NCBI GenBank assembly: GCA_016196035.1
Contig: JACPYM010000006.1
Span: 1 to 64,000 of the forward strand
Reading direction: 5' to 3'
DNA length: 64,000 nucleotides
Source: Acidobacteriota bacterium
GTDB lineage: Bacteria > Acidobacteriota > Blastocatellia > RBC074
Below are positions 18,271-27,681 of this stretch, in pieces. Numbering within the stretch: position 1 is the stretch's first letter; each line of letters opens with the position of its first letter. The translations under genes were made by a program, and so were the position numbers. The notes below the pieces were generated by a model. The model saw only the letters and a list, made by a program, of their open reading frames with translations, made no database searches and was not told the origin of the DNA.

Positions 18271-18782
18271 CCCTTTGTCCTCCCTTCTGCTTCTACCAAT
18301 TTTGCCTGTCACATTTGGGGTGACCTATATTGCTTCTACCCACTTGATCCTACGACTGGGTGAAGCATTTGGTTTTGGTCGCCCTCTGAACGGAAATATA
18401 GCGCCAACTCGCTCAGGAACGATCAATTTTTATGCCGCTCAGCCATTATTTTTGGCTAAGGCCGCCCGCCGTTTTTACAAAGATAAGTTTAACTGGCCTT
18501 TGCCGTTTTCTCTGTGCGGTAACAAACCTTGACGTCCTGTTCAAAGCGCACGGCTCGGCAGACAGCAAGCGTCAAATTCGCCACAGGCAGCCGCCATAAC
18601 TGAGGCGAAAATCTTCGCTTGACGTGGCAGAAACGACTGAGGCACACTGCGGCGTGCCGTTTCATACCGGCATGCCGCACGTATCCCCCAAGCGTCTGAC
18701 CTTTGGTACCGGACTTTGAGCGCGCAGTTTTATAAGCCGAAACAAAGACAGGTCGGCAAATCCCACCGCACATTTCAGGACG
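18271..18782. other. Gene-free divergent intergenic region
   Basis: Of the 512 bases between the small minus-strand gene and the 2Fe-2S gene, only hairpins stand out: GCTTCTACCCA/TGGGTGAAGC at 18332-18366 and TGCGGCGTGCCG/CGGCATGCCGCA at 18648-18679 (one mismatch). No open frame with a convincing start is present. Promoters for both flanking genes must lie here but I cannot place them. Confidence 0.5.
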
Positions 18783-19151
18783 ATGGCGAAATTCGAGCAT
18801 CACATTTTCATTTGTACCAATCAGCGTCCGCCTGAAAACCCCCGTGGCTGCTGTGACCCGACGGCCTTGGGCGCCTTGCAGTTGGCGTTCAAAAAAGAGT
18901 TGGCGGCACGCGGCCTGAAAAATCGGGTGCGCGCCAATCGCGCGGGCTGCCTGGATCAATGCGAGCATGGCCCAACGGTGGTGATTTATCCGGAGGCCGT
19001 CTGGTATGGGGGAGTCAAAAGTGAAGATGTCGCCGAGATCATTGAAACACATCTCATCAATCACACGCCGGTCACGCGTTTGTTGCTGCGCGAAGAATGC
19101 ATCAACACCCCGGCGTGCGAACATAAAGCGCCCCGTGATAAAGAATCGTAA
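18783..19151 (+). CDS. Thioredoxin-like [2Fe-2S] ferredoxin
   Basis: This 122-residue protein has the spacing of stand-alone thioredoxin-fold 2Fe-2S ferredoxins: C11 (FICTNQR), C23/C24 (PRGCCDP), and C56 and C60 (RAGCLDQCEHGP). The rest matches the family fold (VVIYPEAVWYGGV, then EIIETHL). Such proteins shuttle electrons in the cytoplasm; the partner is not visible here. It precedes yvcK by 134 bases to the chosen start. Confidence 0.9.
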   Translation: MAKFEHHIFICTNQRPPENPRGCCDPTALGALQLAFKKELAARGLKNRVRANRAGCLDQCEHGPTVVIYPEAVWYGGVKSEDVAEIIETHLINHTPVTRLLLREECINTPACEHKAPRDKES

Positions 19152-19285
19152 ATATCCGCACCCCAACCCTGCGAGCTTCCCCGCTCACTCAACTTGGCTT
19201 GTCGCTTGCTCAGACGAACGCTCTTGAAGCGGTGTCGCAGCAAAGTCCAAGCAAGGCCGATAGCATCCAACTGGCGAGTCGTTTT

Positions 19286-20317
19286 ATGCGCTACACACCC
19301 ACTCTGAAAGTTGTCTCCATCGGCGGGGGCACGGGTCTTTCGACCCTGCTCACCGGGTTGAAACCGTATCTGGTGGCGGACGAGATCGAACTCACCGCCA
19401 TCGTCACCGTCACCGACGACGGCAAAAGCTCGGGCCGCTTGCGCAGCGAATTTGGCGTCTTACCGCCCGGCGACATTCGCAATTGTCTGGTCGCACTCGC
19501 TGACGAACACCATCCGCTAACCCAGGTTTTCCGGCACCGCTTCCCTGGCGATGGCGCGCTCGGCGGTCATTCGCTCGGCAATCTGATTTTGCTGGCGCTC
19601 AATCAACAGAGCGGCGACTTTCTGGCCGCCGTCAACCAAGCCCGCCAACTGCTGGGCATCAAAGCGCGCGTGCTACCCTCGACGCTCAATCACGTAGACC
19701 TCGTCGCCCGCGTCGGCAACAAAACGACGCGCGGCCAAATCGCCATCAAGTCGCAGGACGGCACCATTTCGCAATTGGCTCTCGTGCCCTCGAACGCGCA
19801 AGCCCTGCCCGAAGCCATCGAAGCGATTTTTGACGCTGACCTGATCACCTTTGGCCCCGGCTCGCTTTACACCAGCGTCATCGCCAATCTGCTGGTCAAA
19901 GGTATCGCCGCCGCCGTGGCGGATTCAAAAGCGCAAAAGCTGTACATCTGCAACGCGATGACCGAGTTTGACGAGACCGATCAATTCACCGCCGCCGACC
20001 ACGTCCTGCAACTGCTGACTTATGCGCCCGGCTTGCAATTGGATTACGCGCTTTTCAATTCCGCGCCGATTTCCGCCGAGATGCGCGAACGTTATGCCGC
20101 CGAGAAAGCCTACGCGTTGGAACCACCGCCGCCGCGCCTGCATGAATTACCTGGCATTGAATTGATTTCGCGTCCGCTGGCCTCCGAAACGCGGTTTGTG
20201 CGCCACGATCCGCAGCGTTTGGCCCAGGCTATTTTTGAGACTTACCGCCGCCGCCCAGCACCGCCGCTGGCGCTCGCATCCCACGCGGCTCTTCCCATTC
20301 AGCAACTTTCGTTTTGA
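19286..20317 (+). CDS. yvcK: YvcK/CofD-like gluconeogenesis factor, UDP-sugar-binding
   Basis: About 343 residues. The N-terminus VVSIGGGTGLSTLLTGLK is the family nucleotide-binding loop, followed by VTDDGKSSGRLRSEFGVLPP and GDIRNCLVAL. YvcK proteins bind UDP-GlcNAc and regulate carbon flux to cell-wall precursors and cell shape; they lack CofD transferase activity. I chose the ATG at 19286 just before the core; a TTG at 19199 in the same frame would add 29 residues without family similarity. The stop overlaps the ribosome site of glmU, so the two are an operon. Confidence 0.9.
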   Translation: MRYTPTLKVVSIGGGTGLSTLLTGLKPYLVADEIELTAIVTVTDDGKSSGRLRSEFGVLPPGDIRNCLVALADEHHPLTQVFRHRFPGDGALGGHSLGNLILLALNQQSGDFLAAVNQARQLLGIKARVLPSTLNHVDLVARVGNKTTRGQIAIKSQDGTISQLALVPSNAQALPEAIEAIFDADLITFGPGSLYTSVIANLLVKGIAAAVADSKAQKLYICNAMTEFDETDQFTAADHVLQLLTYAPGLQLDYALFNSAPISAEMRERYAAEKAYALEPPPPRLHELPGIELISRPLASETRFVRHDPQRLAQAIFETYRRRPAPPLALASHAALPIQQLSF

Positions 20318-20328
20318 GGTAGTTTGCC

Positions 20329-21711
20329 GTGAATACGCCCATCAATGTCGTTATTCTCGCCGCCGGTTTAGGCACGCGGATGAAAAGCCAGTATGCCAAA
20401 GCCCTGCACAAAATCGGCGGACGCACGCTGCTTGGTCATCTGCTCAACACGTCCGCCCAACTCAACCCCGACACCATTACTGTCGTCGTCGGTTACCAAG
20501 CCGACCTGGTCGAACAAGCCGCCCGCACTGCGCTCGATGCCAACAACGCCGAAAAGCTCCGCTTCGCCGTGCAAGCCGAGCAGCGCGGCACCGGCCACGC
20601 CGTCAGCAGCGCCAAAGCGGCCTTTCAAAATCAATCCGGCGTGCTGGTGGTTTTGTATGTGGACGCACCGCTCGTGCAAGCCAGCACCTTGCGCCGACTG
20701 GTCGAAACACACGTCAATGAAAAGAACGCCGCTACGTTGCTCACGACTCGCATTGATCCGCCGCCCGCCTTTGGCCGCATCGTGCGTGACGACAAAGGCA
20801 ACTTTCAGAAAATCGTCGAGCAGAAAGATTGCACGCCCGCACAGCGCGCCATCACCGAGGTCAATCCCGGTTTTTACTGCTTCGACATCGCGGCGTTGCT
20901 GCCCGCGCTGGAACAACTGCAACCCAACAACGCGCAGAGCGAGTATTACCTGACCGACGTGCCCGAAATCCTGCTGCGTGATGGCAAGCGCGTCGGTGCG
21001 ACGCTTTACGCCGATTACAAAGAGCTGGCCGGCTTGAATGACCGCGTCGAACTTGCCGAAATCGGCCAACGCCTGCGCGAACGCACGCTGCGCCGCTTGA
21101 TGCTCGACGGCGTGACGATTGTTGACCCGAACTCGACCTACATTGATGACACGGTTGTGATCGGGCGCGACACCATCATCCACCCGCAAGTCATCATCGA
21201 AGGCGCCGCGCGCATCGGCGCCAACTGCGAAATCCATTCGTGGTCGCATCTGACCAACGCCGAGATCGGCGACCTGTGCATCGTCAACAACGCCTGTGTC
21301 ATCACGGACAGCAAGCTGACCGCGCAGAACAAAGTCGGCCCCTTCGCGCACTTGCGCATGCACGCCGAACTTGACGAACAAGCCGTCGTCGGCAACTTCG
21401 TCGAAGTCAAAAAATCGCGGCTGGGCAAGAAGACCAAATCCATGCACCTGACCTATCTGGGTGACGCCACGCTCGGCGACCGCGTCAACATCGGCGCGGG
21501 CACGGTCACTTGCAATTACGACGGCAAGAATAAAAACCCAACGTTCATTGGTGACGATGTCAAAATCGGTTCGGACACCATGCTGGTCGCGCCGGTGACG
21601 GTCGGGCGCGGCGCGATGTCGGGCGCGGGGTCGGTGATTACGAAGGATGTGCCGGAAGATACGTTGGTGGCAGGCGTGCCGGCGCAGGTGAAGAAGAAGC
21701 TGAAAAACTAA
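20329..21711 (+). CDS. glmU: Bifunctional GlcNAc-1-phosphate uridyltransferase / GlcN-1-phosphate acetyltransferase
   Basis: This 460-residue protein is full length for GlmU. The N-terminal pyrophosphorylase domain shows [18 protein letters not shown] and the UTP-binding EQRGTGHAV near residue 84. The C-terminal left-handed beta helix shows HLTYLGDA and [16 protein letters not shown], with the acetyltransferase ending [20 protein letters not shown]. It makes UDP-GlcNAc in the cytoplasm. The GTG start at 20329 has GAGG upstream inside the end of yvcK. Together with yvcK before and glmS after, it forms an amino-sugar precursor cluster. Confidence 0.96.
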   Translation: MNTPINVVILAAGLGTRMKSQYAKALHKIGGRTLLGHLLNTSAQLNPDTITVVVGYQADLVEQAARTALDANNAEKLRFAVQAEQRGTGHAVSSAKAAFQNQSGVLVVLYVDAPLVQASTLRRLVETHVNEKNAATLLTTRIDPPPAFGRIVRDDKGNFQKIVEQKDCTPAQRAITEVNPGFYCFDIAALLPALEQLQPNNAQSEYYLTDVPEILLRDGKRVGATLYADYKELAGLNDRVELAEIGQRLRERTLRRLMLDGVTIVDPNSTYIDDTVVIGRDTIIHPQVIIEGAARIGANCEIHSWSHLTNAEIGDLCIVNNACVITDSKLTAQNKVGPFAHLRMHAELDEQAVVGNFVEVKKSRLGKKTKSMHLTYLGDATLGDRVNIGAGTVTCNYDGKNKNPTFIGDDVKIGSDTMLVAPVTVGRGAMSGAGSVITKDVPEDTLVAGVPAQVKKKLKN

Positions 21712-21807
21712 CGCTCTTCCGCGAAGACACACAAATCAACACTAAGATTCTGCTTCGTGTTTACTTCGTGTGCCTTCGTGGGCAAGAGCTTCGAGGAGCA
21801 GTACGCA

Positions 21808-23676
21808 ATGTGCGGAATCGTCGGATATGTCGGATCGAAACAAGTGGTACCGGTGGTGATCGAAGGACTCCGCCGGTTGGAATATCGCGGCTATGACAGC
21901 GCCGGCATCGCCGTCGTCAACAGCAAAGGCGAGATGGAAGTGCGGCGCGCTTCGGGCAAGCTGCGCAACCTCGAAACCGCGCTCAATCAAAGACCCATCG
22001 AAGGCGATTACGGCCTGGGCCACACGCGCTGGGCTACGCACGGGCGACCCACCGAAGAGAACGCGCACCCGCATCGTTCCAGCAGCGGGCGCATCTGCGT
22101 CGTCCACAATGGCATCATCGAGAATTACCTCGAACTCAAACGCGAGTTGCAAAAAGAAGATCATCAATTCCAATCCGAGACCGATACCGAAGTCGTCGCG
22201 CACCTGATCGAAAAACATCTGCGCCGCGATCCCGCGCTCGGCCTGGAAGGCGCGTTCCGCGAAACGCTCAAAGAGATACGCGGCATTTATGCGCTCGTAG
22301 CTCTCTCGGCAGATGAACCGCACAAACTCGTCACCGCGCGCCTCGGCCCACCCGTTGTCGTAGGCCTGGGCGAAGGCGAATACTTTGTCGCCTCGGACAT
22401 TCCGGCAATTCTCGAACACACGCGCGAGATGTTCTTTCTCGGCGACGGCGAGATGGCCGTGCTCTCACGCGCAGGCGTCAACGTCACCACCATCGCGGGC
22501 CAAGCCGTCAAACCGCATATCCAGCACATCAACTGGGACCCAATCCAGGCAGAAAAAGGCGGCTTCAAACATTTCATGCTCAAGGAAATCTTTGAGCAGC
22601 CGCGCGCCGTCCGCGACACCACGCAAAATCGCGTCTCCCTAGACACCGGCCACGTTTATCTGGATGAAATCAACATCCCGGCGGCCTATTTCCGCAGCTT
22701 TAGCGACGTGAAACTCGTGGCTTGCGGTACCGCCTGGCACGCCGCATTGGTCGGCAAATACCTGATCGAAGAACTCGCGCGCGTCCCCGTCGAAGTGGAT
22801 TACGCCTCTGAGTTTCGCTATCGCAATCCCATCCTCACGCCCAGCACGCTGATGATGGTCATTTCGCAATCGGGTGAAACTGCCGACACGCTCGCCGCCC
22901 TACGAGAAGCCAAAGAGAAAGCCTGCCGCTCCATCGCCATCTGCAACGTGCAAGGCGCGATGATGACGCGCGAAGCCGACGGCACGATTTACACTCACGC
23001 CGGCCCCGAAATCGGCGTCGCCTCAACCAAAGCCTTCACCTCGCAAATGGTCGCGGCCTATCTGTTCGCGCTGTATCTCGCCCAGGAGCGCAACACGCTC
23101 ACGACCGAGCAGTTGCAATGGCACGTGCGCCACCTCTCCGAACTTCCGGTCAAGCTGGAAAAGCTGCTCAACGATCCGCACACCGATTACGAAGAGCTTT
23201 CCAAACACTTCGTCCTGTCCAGCGATTTCCTCTATCTCGGTCGCGGCATCAACTTCCCGATTGCTTTGGAAGGCGCGCTCAAGCTCAAAGAGATTTCGTA
23301 TATCCACGCCGAAGGTTACGCCGCCGGGGAGATGAAACACGGCCCGAATGCCCTGATTGATTCGCGCCTGCCGGTTGTTGTCATCAACACGCTCGACCCC
23401 GATGACGAGAAATCCAAACTGCGCTACGAAAAGACCCTCTCGAACATCCAGGAAGTCCGCGCCCGCGACGGCATCGTCGTCGCCATCGTCACCGAAGGCG
23501 ACAAAGACACCCGCGACATGGCTTCGTTCACCATCGAAGTCCCTCCATCAAGCGAATTGTTGTCGCCGGTTTTGTCCACGGTGCCGATGCAATTGCTGGC
23601 CTATCATATTGCGGTGCGGCGCGGCTGCGATGTGGATCAGCCGAGGAACTTGGCAAAGAGTGTGACGGTGGAGTAA
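21808..23676 (+). CDS. glmS: Glutamine-fructose-6-phosphate aminotransferase
   Basis: This 622-residue protein is full length. The glutaminase domain starts MCGIVGYVG; Cys2, exposed after Met removal, is the nucleophile, which decides the start at 21808 against an upstream in-frame start at 21757. The SIS domains follow ([22 protein letters not shown]), and the end is the conserved [14 protein letters not shown]. It converts fructose-6-phosphate and glutamine to glucosamine-6-phosphate, the first committed step to UDP-GlcNAc, next to glmU. The 96-base gap before it has three CTTCGTG words but no glmS-ribozyme-like feature I can identify. Confidence 0.97.
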   Translation: MCGIVGYVGSKQVVPVVIEGLRRLEYRGYDSAGIAVVNSKGEMEVRRASGKLRNLETALNQRPIEGDYGLGHTRWATHGRPTEENAHPHRSSSGRICVVHNGIIENYLELKRELQKEDHQFQSETDTEVVAHLIEKHLRRDPALGLEGAFRETLKEIRGIYALVALSADEPHKLVTARLGPPVVVGLGEGEYFVASDIPAILEHTREMFFLGDGEMAVLSRAGVNVTTIAGQAVKPHIQHINWDPIQAEKGGFKHFMLKEIFEQPRAVRDTTQNRVSLDTGHVYLDEINIPAAYFRSFSDVKLVACGTAWHAALVGKYLIEELARVPVEVDYASEFRYRNPILTPSTLMMVISQSGETADTLAALREAKEKACRSIAICNVQGAMMTREADGTIYTHAGPEIGVASTKAFTSQMVAAYLFALYLAQERNTLTTEQLQWHVRHLSELPVKLEKLLNDPHTDYEELSKHFVLSSDFLYLGRGINFPIALEGALKLKEISYIHAEGYAAGEMKHGPNALIDSRLPVVVINTLDPDDEKSKLRYEKTLSNIQEVRARDGIVVAIVTEGDKDTRDMASFTIEVPPSSELLSPVLSTVPMQLLAYHIAVRRGCDVDQPRNLAKSVTVE

Positions 23677-23736
23677 AGCCGATCATGGCGGCTGCGGGTT
23701 GGCGGTGTGGGGCGGCGCGACTACAATACGGACGTT

Positions 23737-24042
23737 ATGATCGCACAACAAGAATTACAAACATTGCTCAATCTGCCGGAACAGGAAAAGCTGCTGCTGG
23801 CGCATCGCTTACTCGAAAGCGTGGTCGTCAAAACCAACGGCCAACCAACGACCGCCGAAGCTCAATCCGTTGCTGACACCGCCGAACCATCAGACGAACT
23901 GTCGCCTTCGGCAAAGTGGTTATTGTCAATGGCCGGGATGTATTCCGGTGGCCCGCGCGATACGGGCGAACGCGCTGACGAAATCTGCGCCGCCGAAATC
24001 AAACGCCGCAGCGGCTTCACCCTGAAGGAAGAATTGCCCTAA
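23737..24042 (+). CDS. Putative antitoxin of a PIN-domain pair
   Basis: This 101-residue protein starts MIAQQELQTLLNLPEQEKLL, a helix typical of small antitoxin-like addiction-module proteins (LLxLPxxEKLxLAxxLLES), followed by a disordered middle and a C-terminal helix (EICAAEIKRRSGF). It ends three bases before a PIN-domain toxin gene. The ATG at 23737 is chosen; a GTG at 23707 is also in frame. The pairing is inferred from size and position. Confidence 0.65.
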   Translation: MIAQQELQTLLNLPEQEKLLLAHRLLESVVVKTNGQPTTAEAQSVADTAEPSDELSPSAKWLLSMAGMYSGGPRDTGERADEICAAEIKRRSGFTLKEELP

Positions 24043-24044
24043 GC

Positions 24045-24458
24045 ATGGCGCTCCTCTTAGACACCGGATTTGCCGTCGCACTTTTCCATGAAGACGACCA
24101 GCGTCACGCTGACGTTCTCGGCGTTGTTCAACAAATCCGCGACCAGATTATCTTCCCAATTCCCGCGATCACTGAAACTGTCTACCTATTGCGACGTGAT
24201 GCGGGAAATGAAGTCGCCACCCATTTCATCGCCAGCCTTGCCACGACTGCCTTGCGTTTGGAAAACCCTTTGCCGCCAGACTATCAGCGTGCCGCCGCCT
24301 TGATGCGCCAGTACGCCGACGCCAAGCTCGATTTCGTTGACGCCCTCATCGTCGCTCTCGCCGAACGGCTGAACATCACCCGCTTGCTCACGCTCGATCA
24401 ACGCGACTTCCGGCTCGTCCGCCCGCGCCATTGTGCGGCCTTTGAGCTTTTGCCGTAG
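24045..24458 (+). CDS. PIN-domain ribonuclease toxin, VapC-like
   Basis: This 137-residue protein has the four acidic PIN positions D6 (LLLDTGF), E44 (AITETVYLL), D96 and D99 (KLDFVDALIV). PIN toxins cut RNA, classically tRNA or rRNA, in the cytoplasm. It follows its presumed antitoxin by two bases. The substrate is unknown. A possible terminator lies about 100 bases downstream. Confidence 0.85.
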   Translation: MALLLDTGFAVALFHEDDQRHADVLGVVQQIRDQIIFPIPAITETVYLLRRDAGNEVATHFIASLATTALRLENPLPPDYQRAAALMRQYADAKLDFVDALIVALAERLNITRLLTLDQRDFRLVRPRHCAAFELLP

Positions 24459-24554
24459 CCATTCACTGCCCTGATAACCCAATGGCTGCGTTCACGGTTG
24501 AAGTCCCGCCGCCACCAGAGAGTGCTTGGCAATTCACAGGGCACATGCTATTTT

Positions 24555-24640
24555 GCGCCCGTCGTGAATGAAATTCGGCCTCGCGCCGTGAGAGTCTTCG
24601 GGGCTCCTATATTCACGACTTTTTCTTTTTGGGGCGCTTA
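24555..24640. terminator. Structured terminator candidate
   Basis: GTCGTGAAT (24561-24569) pairs with ATTCACGAC (24611-24619), which is followed directly by TTTTTCTTTTT. The loop itself can form two small hairpins (CGGC/GCCG and one closed by a TTCG loop). It may end the PIN operon, but its large loop also allows a small structured RNA. Confidence 0.5.
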
Positions 24641-24745
24641 GAACGCAAACGTAGAACAAGTGTGTTGCCAAAGCAGGAAGCTGTGATTCTGACGCCTGAA
24701 TTTTCTCGACATGAACTCACCCAAAGTAATGCAATAACGCTGCTG

Positions 24746-26785
24746 TTATTGGTTTCTGGCGATCGTCAGAATCTCTATTAAGCCGCCAATTTTCCTTGCA
24801 CCTAACCCGCGCATACCTCGCAACTGTATCCAGCTCTTTTCCGCATAAATATGTATTGGATCATCTCGCCGAATTACCACCCAGTTTTTGCCAGTCAGAG
24901 ATTCAAGTTCGGCAACAGTCCGAGGGTCGTGGATGAAGTCCTGCCGTACCCGCTCCCAACTGGTGATCAATGCATTTTCTTCCTGATTTGCGGCCAGCTT
25001 GCCAGCCGGAATGATCAAACTTGTCAGCCCATTTTGCCAAATACCAGAGGGTGAAAGGGCAGTCTTACGAAATGCATTCCAGCAAAGCTCACGTTTGGAA
25101 GCCTCGCCCGGATTGCCTGCCTGGGTACAAATGTGTTTGTGCGCAGCCGCGCAAGCTGCTTTAAGCGCATTTGACAACTCTGCTGATAATCGTTGTTCCC
25201 GCCAAACATGTTCCAGATCAAGTTTTCGCTCAGTCTGCTCCGCCAGCCAAGCGATGGCATAAGCGACACTGTTGGCACGATACCCTTGTAATTCAAGCGA
25301 ATCGAAAAGCTTCTCTGCTGCGCGCCAGAGGATGGCCTTGGCAACTGCCTGTTTGAAATAGTTCTCATCCACGACCAGTTCGCCCTCTTCCTCCATCTGT
25401 TCCGCAAACCTGACGAAATTCTTCTCCGCACCCAGGCAGACCAAGTGCGGCAATCCCATCCAGGCGTTCTCGAATTTAGCCAAGTCTGTTTTGGTGAACT
25501 TCTGGCGCGGCGGGTTTTGGGCTTCCCATTCGCGGCGTTTGGCGAGTGTTCCCTGGCGGGCTTTGTCATCCGCATAGCAGCCCCGGGCACGTTCATAATA
25601 CCAATGCGTGCCACGTTCCAGACCGCTCATAGCGGGTGCCCAGATCATGCGGGAAACCTGTTCCAACAAATGATGAAACGGGCCATTCGCAGAAAAGTCA
25701 GCCGCGTTGATCTTGTTCTGGCTGTTGGCGTAGCGCGAAATGAGCGGCACGATCTCAGGCACTTTCTCTGCATCCTTGAGCACAGTCAGTTTTACCTGCA
25801 CAACCACTTGGCTCACATTCAGCTTTTCCTTCTTTATTGCATGGTAAATGGAGGCCGTGGTCTGACCGCCGTTTACAATTTGAAAATCCCTGACCCATTC
25901 CAGGCAGCCCTGCACATTGGTCACGGCTTCGACGCGTACTTCAGCAGCGGTACAACAAAGCCCATTGTTATAGGCCAGAAATCGGTGCGGCTCTTCTCTA
26001 AGCGTTTTTTGCAATCCACGATTGACGGTACCCTTGACCTGTAGAAATGCGCGCACGTTTCGTTCCAGCAACCGCTGGCCGTATTCGCCATAGATACGCG
26101 CCAACAGTGGAGCAGGCATAAAGGCCAAGTAGGTTTGATACTCCCCGGTGGGGTCCTGGATTTGCAGACAGGGGATCGCGCCGTCATAACGATTGGCAAA
26201 GTCCAGTTCAATCACCTGCCGTTCGCCCACACGCAAACGGCTCAACTTGTCCAAATCCCAAACCACATAGCGCACATCCAGTCCAGGTATCGTCTCCTGC
26301 TCAAGCTCCAGCGACCGCACAACACCATCCGTAAGGAAAAACAACCTGACAGTCGCCAGGGTTTCGCGTGCTGTGTATATCTGCTGCATTGCCTGAAAGG
26401 CATCGCTTGATTCTTCTAGCTGAGTATGAAGCCCTTGATGGGCACGTTTTAAGAAGCCACGCAACAACTGAAAACTACGGCGGACATCGGGCTTCCCAAC
26501 TTCTTCCACTTTCCCCGAACCGAAATAAAGGGTAACAAAAAGGTCAAGCGTAGCCCCATCTCCAGACAACGCCCAACCATTCAGTTTTGCAGCAGGCACT
26601 CGCCCAGCACTCTTCGCCTCGTAATAGCAAACCTCTGCGTCGTCCGCTTCGTTGTGCTCTGATAGCAACTCCAGCATGAATTGCGTAAACGCCTCTTCCC
26701 GCATTCTGGGCGTGGCTTGGTCGCTGCTTTCCGCCAGAATCTCCTGATGCAGGTCTTCCGCATATTGCTCCAGCCTGTTGTTCAC
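24746..26785 (-). CDS. AIPR family protein (abortive infection phage resistance)
   Basis: This 679-residue protein shows the AIPR core: HRFLAYNNGLCCTA, RDFQIVNGGQTTASIYHAI and ISRYANSQNKINAADFSANG. AIPR proteins occur in phage-defence loci and, in some operons, next to PD-(D/E)XK (DUF4420) and Z1 proteins; their biochemical action is not settled. The GTG start at 26785 follows GGGGGAGG and overlaps the stop of the decayed upstream DUF4420 gene (GTGA), so it was translationally coupled to it. It appears intact. It may now lack its partners. Confidence 0.88.
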   Translation of the reverse strand: MNNRLEQYAEDLHQEILAESSDQATPRMREEAFTQFMLELLSEHNEADDAEVCYYEAKSAGRVPAAKLNGWALSGDGATLDLFVTLYFGSGKVEEVGKPDVRRSFQLLRGFLKRAHQGLHTQLEESSDAFQAMQQIYTARETLATVRLFFLTDGVVRSLELEQETIPGLDVRYVVWDLDKLSRLRVGERQVIELDFANRYDGAIPCLQIQDPTGEYQTYLAFMPAPLLARIYGEYGQRLLERNVRAFLQVKGTVNRGLQKTLREEPHRFLAYNNGLCCTAAEVRVEAVTNVQGCLEWVRDFQIVNGGQTTASIYHAIKKEKLNVSQVVVQVKLTVLKDAEKVPEIVPLISRYANSQNKINAADFSANGPFHHLLEQVSRMIWAPAMSGLERGTHWYYERARGCYADDKARQGTLAKRREWEAQNPPRQKFTKTDLAKFENAWMGLPHLVCLGAEKNFVRFAEQMEEEGELVVDENYFKQAVAKAILWRAAEKLFDSLELQGYRANSVAYAIAWLAEQTERKLDLEHVWREQRLSAELSNALKAACAAAHKHICTQAGNPGEASKRELCWNAFRKTALSPSGIWQNGLTSLIIPAGKLAANQEENALITSWERVRQDFIHDPRTVAELESLTGKNWVVIRRDDPIHIYAEKSWIQLRGMRGLGARKIGGLIEILTIARNQ

Positions 26786-27293
26786 ACCTCCCCCTTCCCT
26801 GACCCGGCATCTTCATATGTCAACACCTTTTTCAATTCGGAGAACTCCACCACATAAGGTTGGCAAGCACTCACACTCAGACCGTAGCTGGCATCCCCAA
26901 CGCCTGCCGGAAGCTCACGTTCGATCAGCCGGGGAAAGCCCCCCGTACCTGAAACAACTTTTCCGAGCGCACCCGATAGCCTGAATCAGCATAACGAGAC
27001 GCGTGTGCATCAATATACCCGGCAGCCAGAAGCGCGTCCTCAAATCGCTCCCGCTCAGCCGGGTCGGTTGCCGGCCTGGCACGCAATGAAGCCACCAAAT
27101 CCAACGGCGTCTCTCCACTGCCTTCGCGCAAATCAAGCGCGATGACCAGCAGGAAAAGAGCGGAAATGCCTGCCTCGTCCAACTACCGCTCACTGGTTAT
27201 GCGCACGATTCGCGGTTGTTTGGCCAGCGTTGTCTTCACCTCCACTGCACCGGCAGGAAACTGAAACTCCTGGTGTTCCCACTCACCATTTAT
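26782..27293 (-). pseudogene. Decayed PD-(D/E)XK (DUF4420) nuclease gene, 3' part only
   Basis: Reading minus strand, the remnant encodes GEWEHQEFQFPAGAVEVKTT, which includes the ExK nuclease motif. Then TSER is followed by TAG (27185-27183, where Gln would fit) and then LDEAGISALFLLVIALDL and GETPLDLVASLRAR. After YRVRSEKLFQVRGAFP the frame shifts, because a run at 26931-26934 has four G (plus strand) where five would restore RLIERELPAGVGDASYGLSV. It ends overlapping the AIPR start. The N-terminal half is missing. The match is to DUF4420 proteins that neighbour Z1 and AIPR genes. Confidence 0.75.
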
Positions 27294-27313
27294 TCAAAGC
27301 TCAAAATTACTTT

Positions 27314-27364
27314 ATGACTCATAGTCTATGGAGCGGAAGCGAGTTTTGATATGGACTATGGATC
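27314..27364 (+). promoter_or_regulatory. C-box-like operator of a restriction-modification controller
   Basis: The palindrome GACTCATAGTC lies at 27316-27326, extended as ATGACTCATAGTCTATGG. A half-similar GGACTATGGATC lies at 27353-27364, adjoining the ATG. Known C-protein operators consist of paired GACT-nnn-AGTC boxes directly upstream of the C gene. No Shine-Dalgarno is seen before the ATG at 27365, as in leaderless C transcripts. Confidence 0.65.
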
Positions 27365-27592
27365 ATGAAGAAACGCGCACCTGTTCTCATTGCTTTAGGC
27401 CAAAATCTACGTAACCGTCGTGAGGCTCTCAGCCTGACGCAAGAAGCACTCTCCGCCAAAGCAGACCTTGACCAAACTTACATTAGCGGCATTGAGCGTG
27501 GGGTGAGGAATCCAGGCTTTATCAACATAGCCAAACTCGCCAAAGCTCTTGAAATCTCAACGGCTGAACTGTGTAAAGGAGTGGATGAATGA
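27365..27592 (+). CDS. XRE-type HTH protein, restriction-modification controller (C protein) type
   Basis: This 75-residue single-domain helix-turn-helix has the recognition region DQTYISGIERGVRNPG at about residues 38-53. Its size and the phrase TYISGIER are characteristic of C proteins that time methylase and endonuclease expression in restriction-modification systems, and also of vsr-linked regulators. A C-box-like palindrome lies upstream and there is no ribosome site, fitting a leaderless message. No methylase or intact endonuclease is in the window, so it may be an orphan controller now driving the downstream nuclease-helicase gene. Confidence 0.8.
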   Translation: MKKRAPVLIALGQNLRNRREALSLTQEALSAKADLDQTYISGIERGVRNPGFINIAKLAKALEISTAELCKGVDE

Positions 27593-27681
27593 TCCATTAC
27601 TGGTATCAGCAACACCAGTGCTACAGATTCATAGCACACTTAGTATTTCAACCATCTTCACGAAAAGAATAAGAGACGTTC

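Noticed and set aside
20368-21732. 454-codon minus-strand frame
   Set aside because: It is antisense to glmU, which is certain. The His/Asp/Val-rich sequence is typical of an antisense shadow.
21712-21807. glmS ribozyme upstream of glmS
   Set aside because: The 96-base gap contains only CTTCGTG words and no recognisable ribozyme core.
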